Shown: positions 63,943 through 64,000 of the stretch, one piece after another
Numbering within the stretch: position 1 is the stretch's first letter
Layout of the letters: every line of letters begins with the position of its first letter
Assembly: GCF_014191495.1 (NCBI RefSeq)
Contig: NZ_JACHWR010000003.1
Location: 372,501 to 436,500, forward strand
DNA: 64,000 bases
Direction: 5' to 3'
Origin: Nocardioides soli
Lineage (GTDB): Bacteria > Actinomycetota > Actinomycetes > Propionibacteriales > Nocardioidaceae
Notes under the pieces: generated by a model
What the model saw: only the letters and a program-made list of their open reading frames with translations
Databases searched by the model: none
Told to the model about the DNA's origin: nothing
Program-made: the position numbers and the translations under genes

Positions 63943-64000
63943 GTCGTCGGGCGCGGGTCGACCCCGCACGGCTGGTCGCGTTCGAGGTGCTCAAGGCCGT
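63939..64000 (+). CDS. rsmB: Start of an rsmB-like gene (16S rRNA m5C methyltransferase), truncated by the window edge
   Basis: Only 20 codons are present: MSRRARVDPARLVAFEVLKA. The pattern of basic residues then PARLVAFEVLKAV fits the NusB-like N-terminal domain of RsmB/Sun, which usually follows fmt. The ATG overlaps the fmt stop. The assignment rests mainly on position. Confidence 0.65.
   Translation, partial: MSRRARVDPARLVAFEVLKA

Overview
The window is a stretch of core chromosome from a very GC-rich actinomycete, most probably a member of the Nocardioidaceae (Nocardioides-like). This rests on the gene content: an mIHF gene next to gmk-rpoZ-coaBC-metK, alaS-ruvX-mltG-aroE-aroCKBQ-efp-nusB in one run, pyrR-pyrB-pyrC-carA-carB-pyrD-pyrF, relA, and hisS-aspS. 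It also rests on frequent GTG starts and on 4-nt ATGA or GTGA gene overlaps. The genus assignment is inference. No rRNA, tRNA, CRISPR array, phage or complete insertion sequence was seen. Almost everything is on the + strand; only the AbiEi-like gene, the DUF349 gene and the M48 peptidase gene are on the minus strand.

Layout. 1-4334: 3' part of a yebC-type gene, an AbiEi/Vsr-like gene bracketed by two copies of a 76-bp palindrome, then ruvCAB with a LexA (SOS) box. 4631-11006: yajC-secD-secF, apt, then relA behind a 24-codon leader ORF that looks leaderless. 11007-11444: a repeat-dense intergenic region. 11445-16620: DUF349 gene, divergent MBL hydrolase, hisS, aspS. 16959-23375: oligopeptide ABC transporter in the order permease-binding protein-permease-ATPase-ATPase, with a frameshift in the binding-protein gene. 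23405-24775: rarA. 25001-37136: two small membrane proteins, alaS, ruvX, mltG, aroE, a prepilin-peptidase-like gene, aroC-aroK-aroB-aroQ, a SIMPL-domain gene, efp, nusB. 37270-42289: MerA-like flavoprotein reductase, DUF1206 membrane protein, ParA-like ATPase, small membrane protein, quinone oxidoreductase. 42366-52735: pyrimidine biosynthesis under a PyrR-binding leader. 52732-64000: lipoprotein, mihF, gmk, rpoZ, coaBC, metK, secreted M4 peptidase, priA-like gene, def, fmt and the first codons of an rsmB-like gene.

The genes are mostly ordinary; the unusual signal is in the junctions. (1) A perfect 240-bp tandem duplication joins coaBC and metK and creates a chimeric 53-codon ORF. (2) Paired hairpin repeats sit exactly at the aroK/aroB and pyrC/carA stop-start junctions. 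In both cases they carry an open frame that starts in the upstream gene's ATGA and ends in the downstream gene's ATGA. (3) Another repeat family is translated as the last 37 residues of CarA and supplies the rarA stop. (4) Four genes have short perfect tandem duplications of their own stop codons. (5) From 37270 to 41232 four consecutive genes share one reading frame interrupted only by six TAG codons. (6) Several genes start exactly 6 nt after a TANNNT hexamer, as expected of leaderless transcripts.

Limits: all family assignments come from reading motifs and gene order by eye. No database search, structure prediction or expression data was available.
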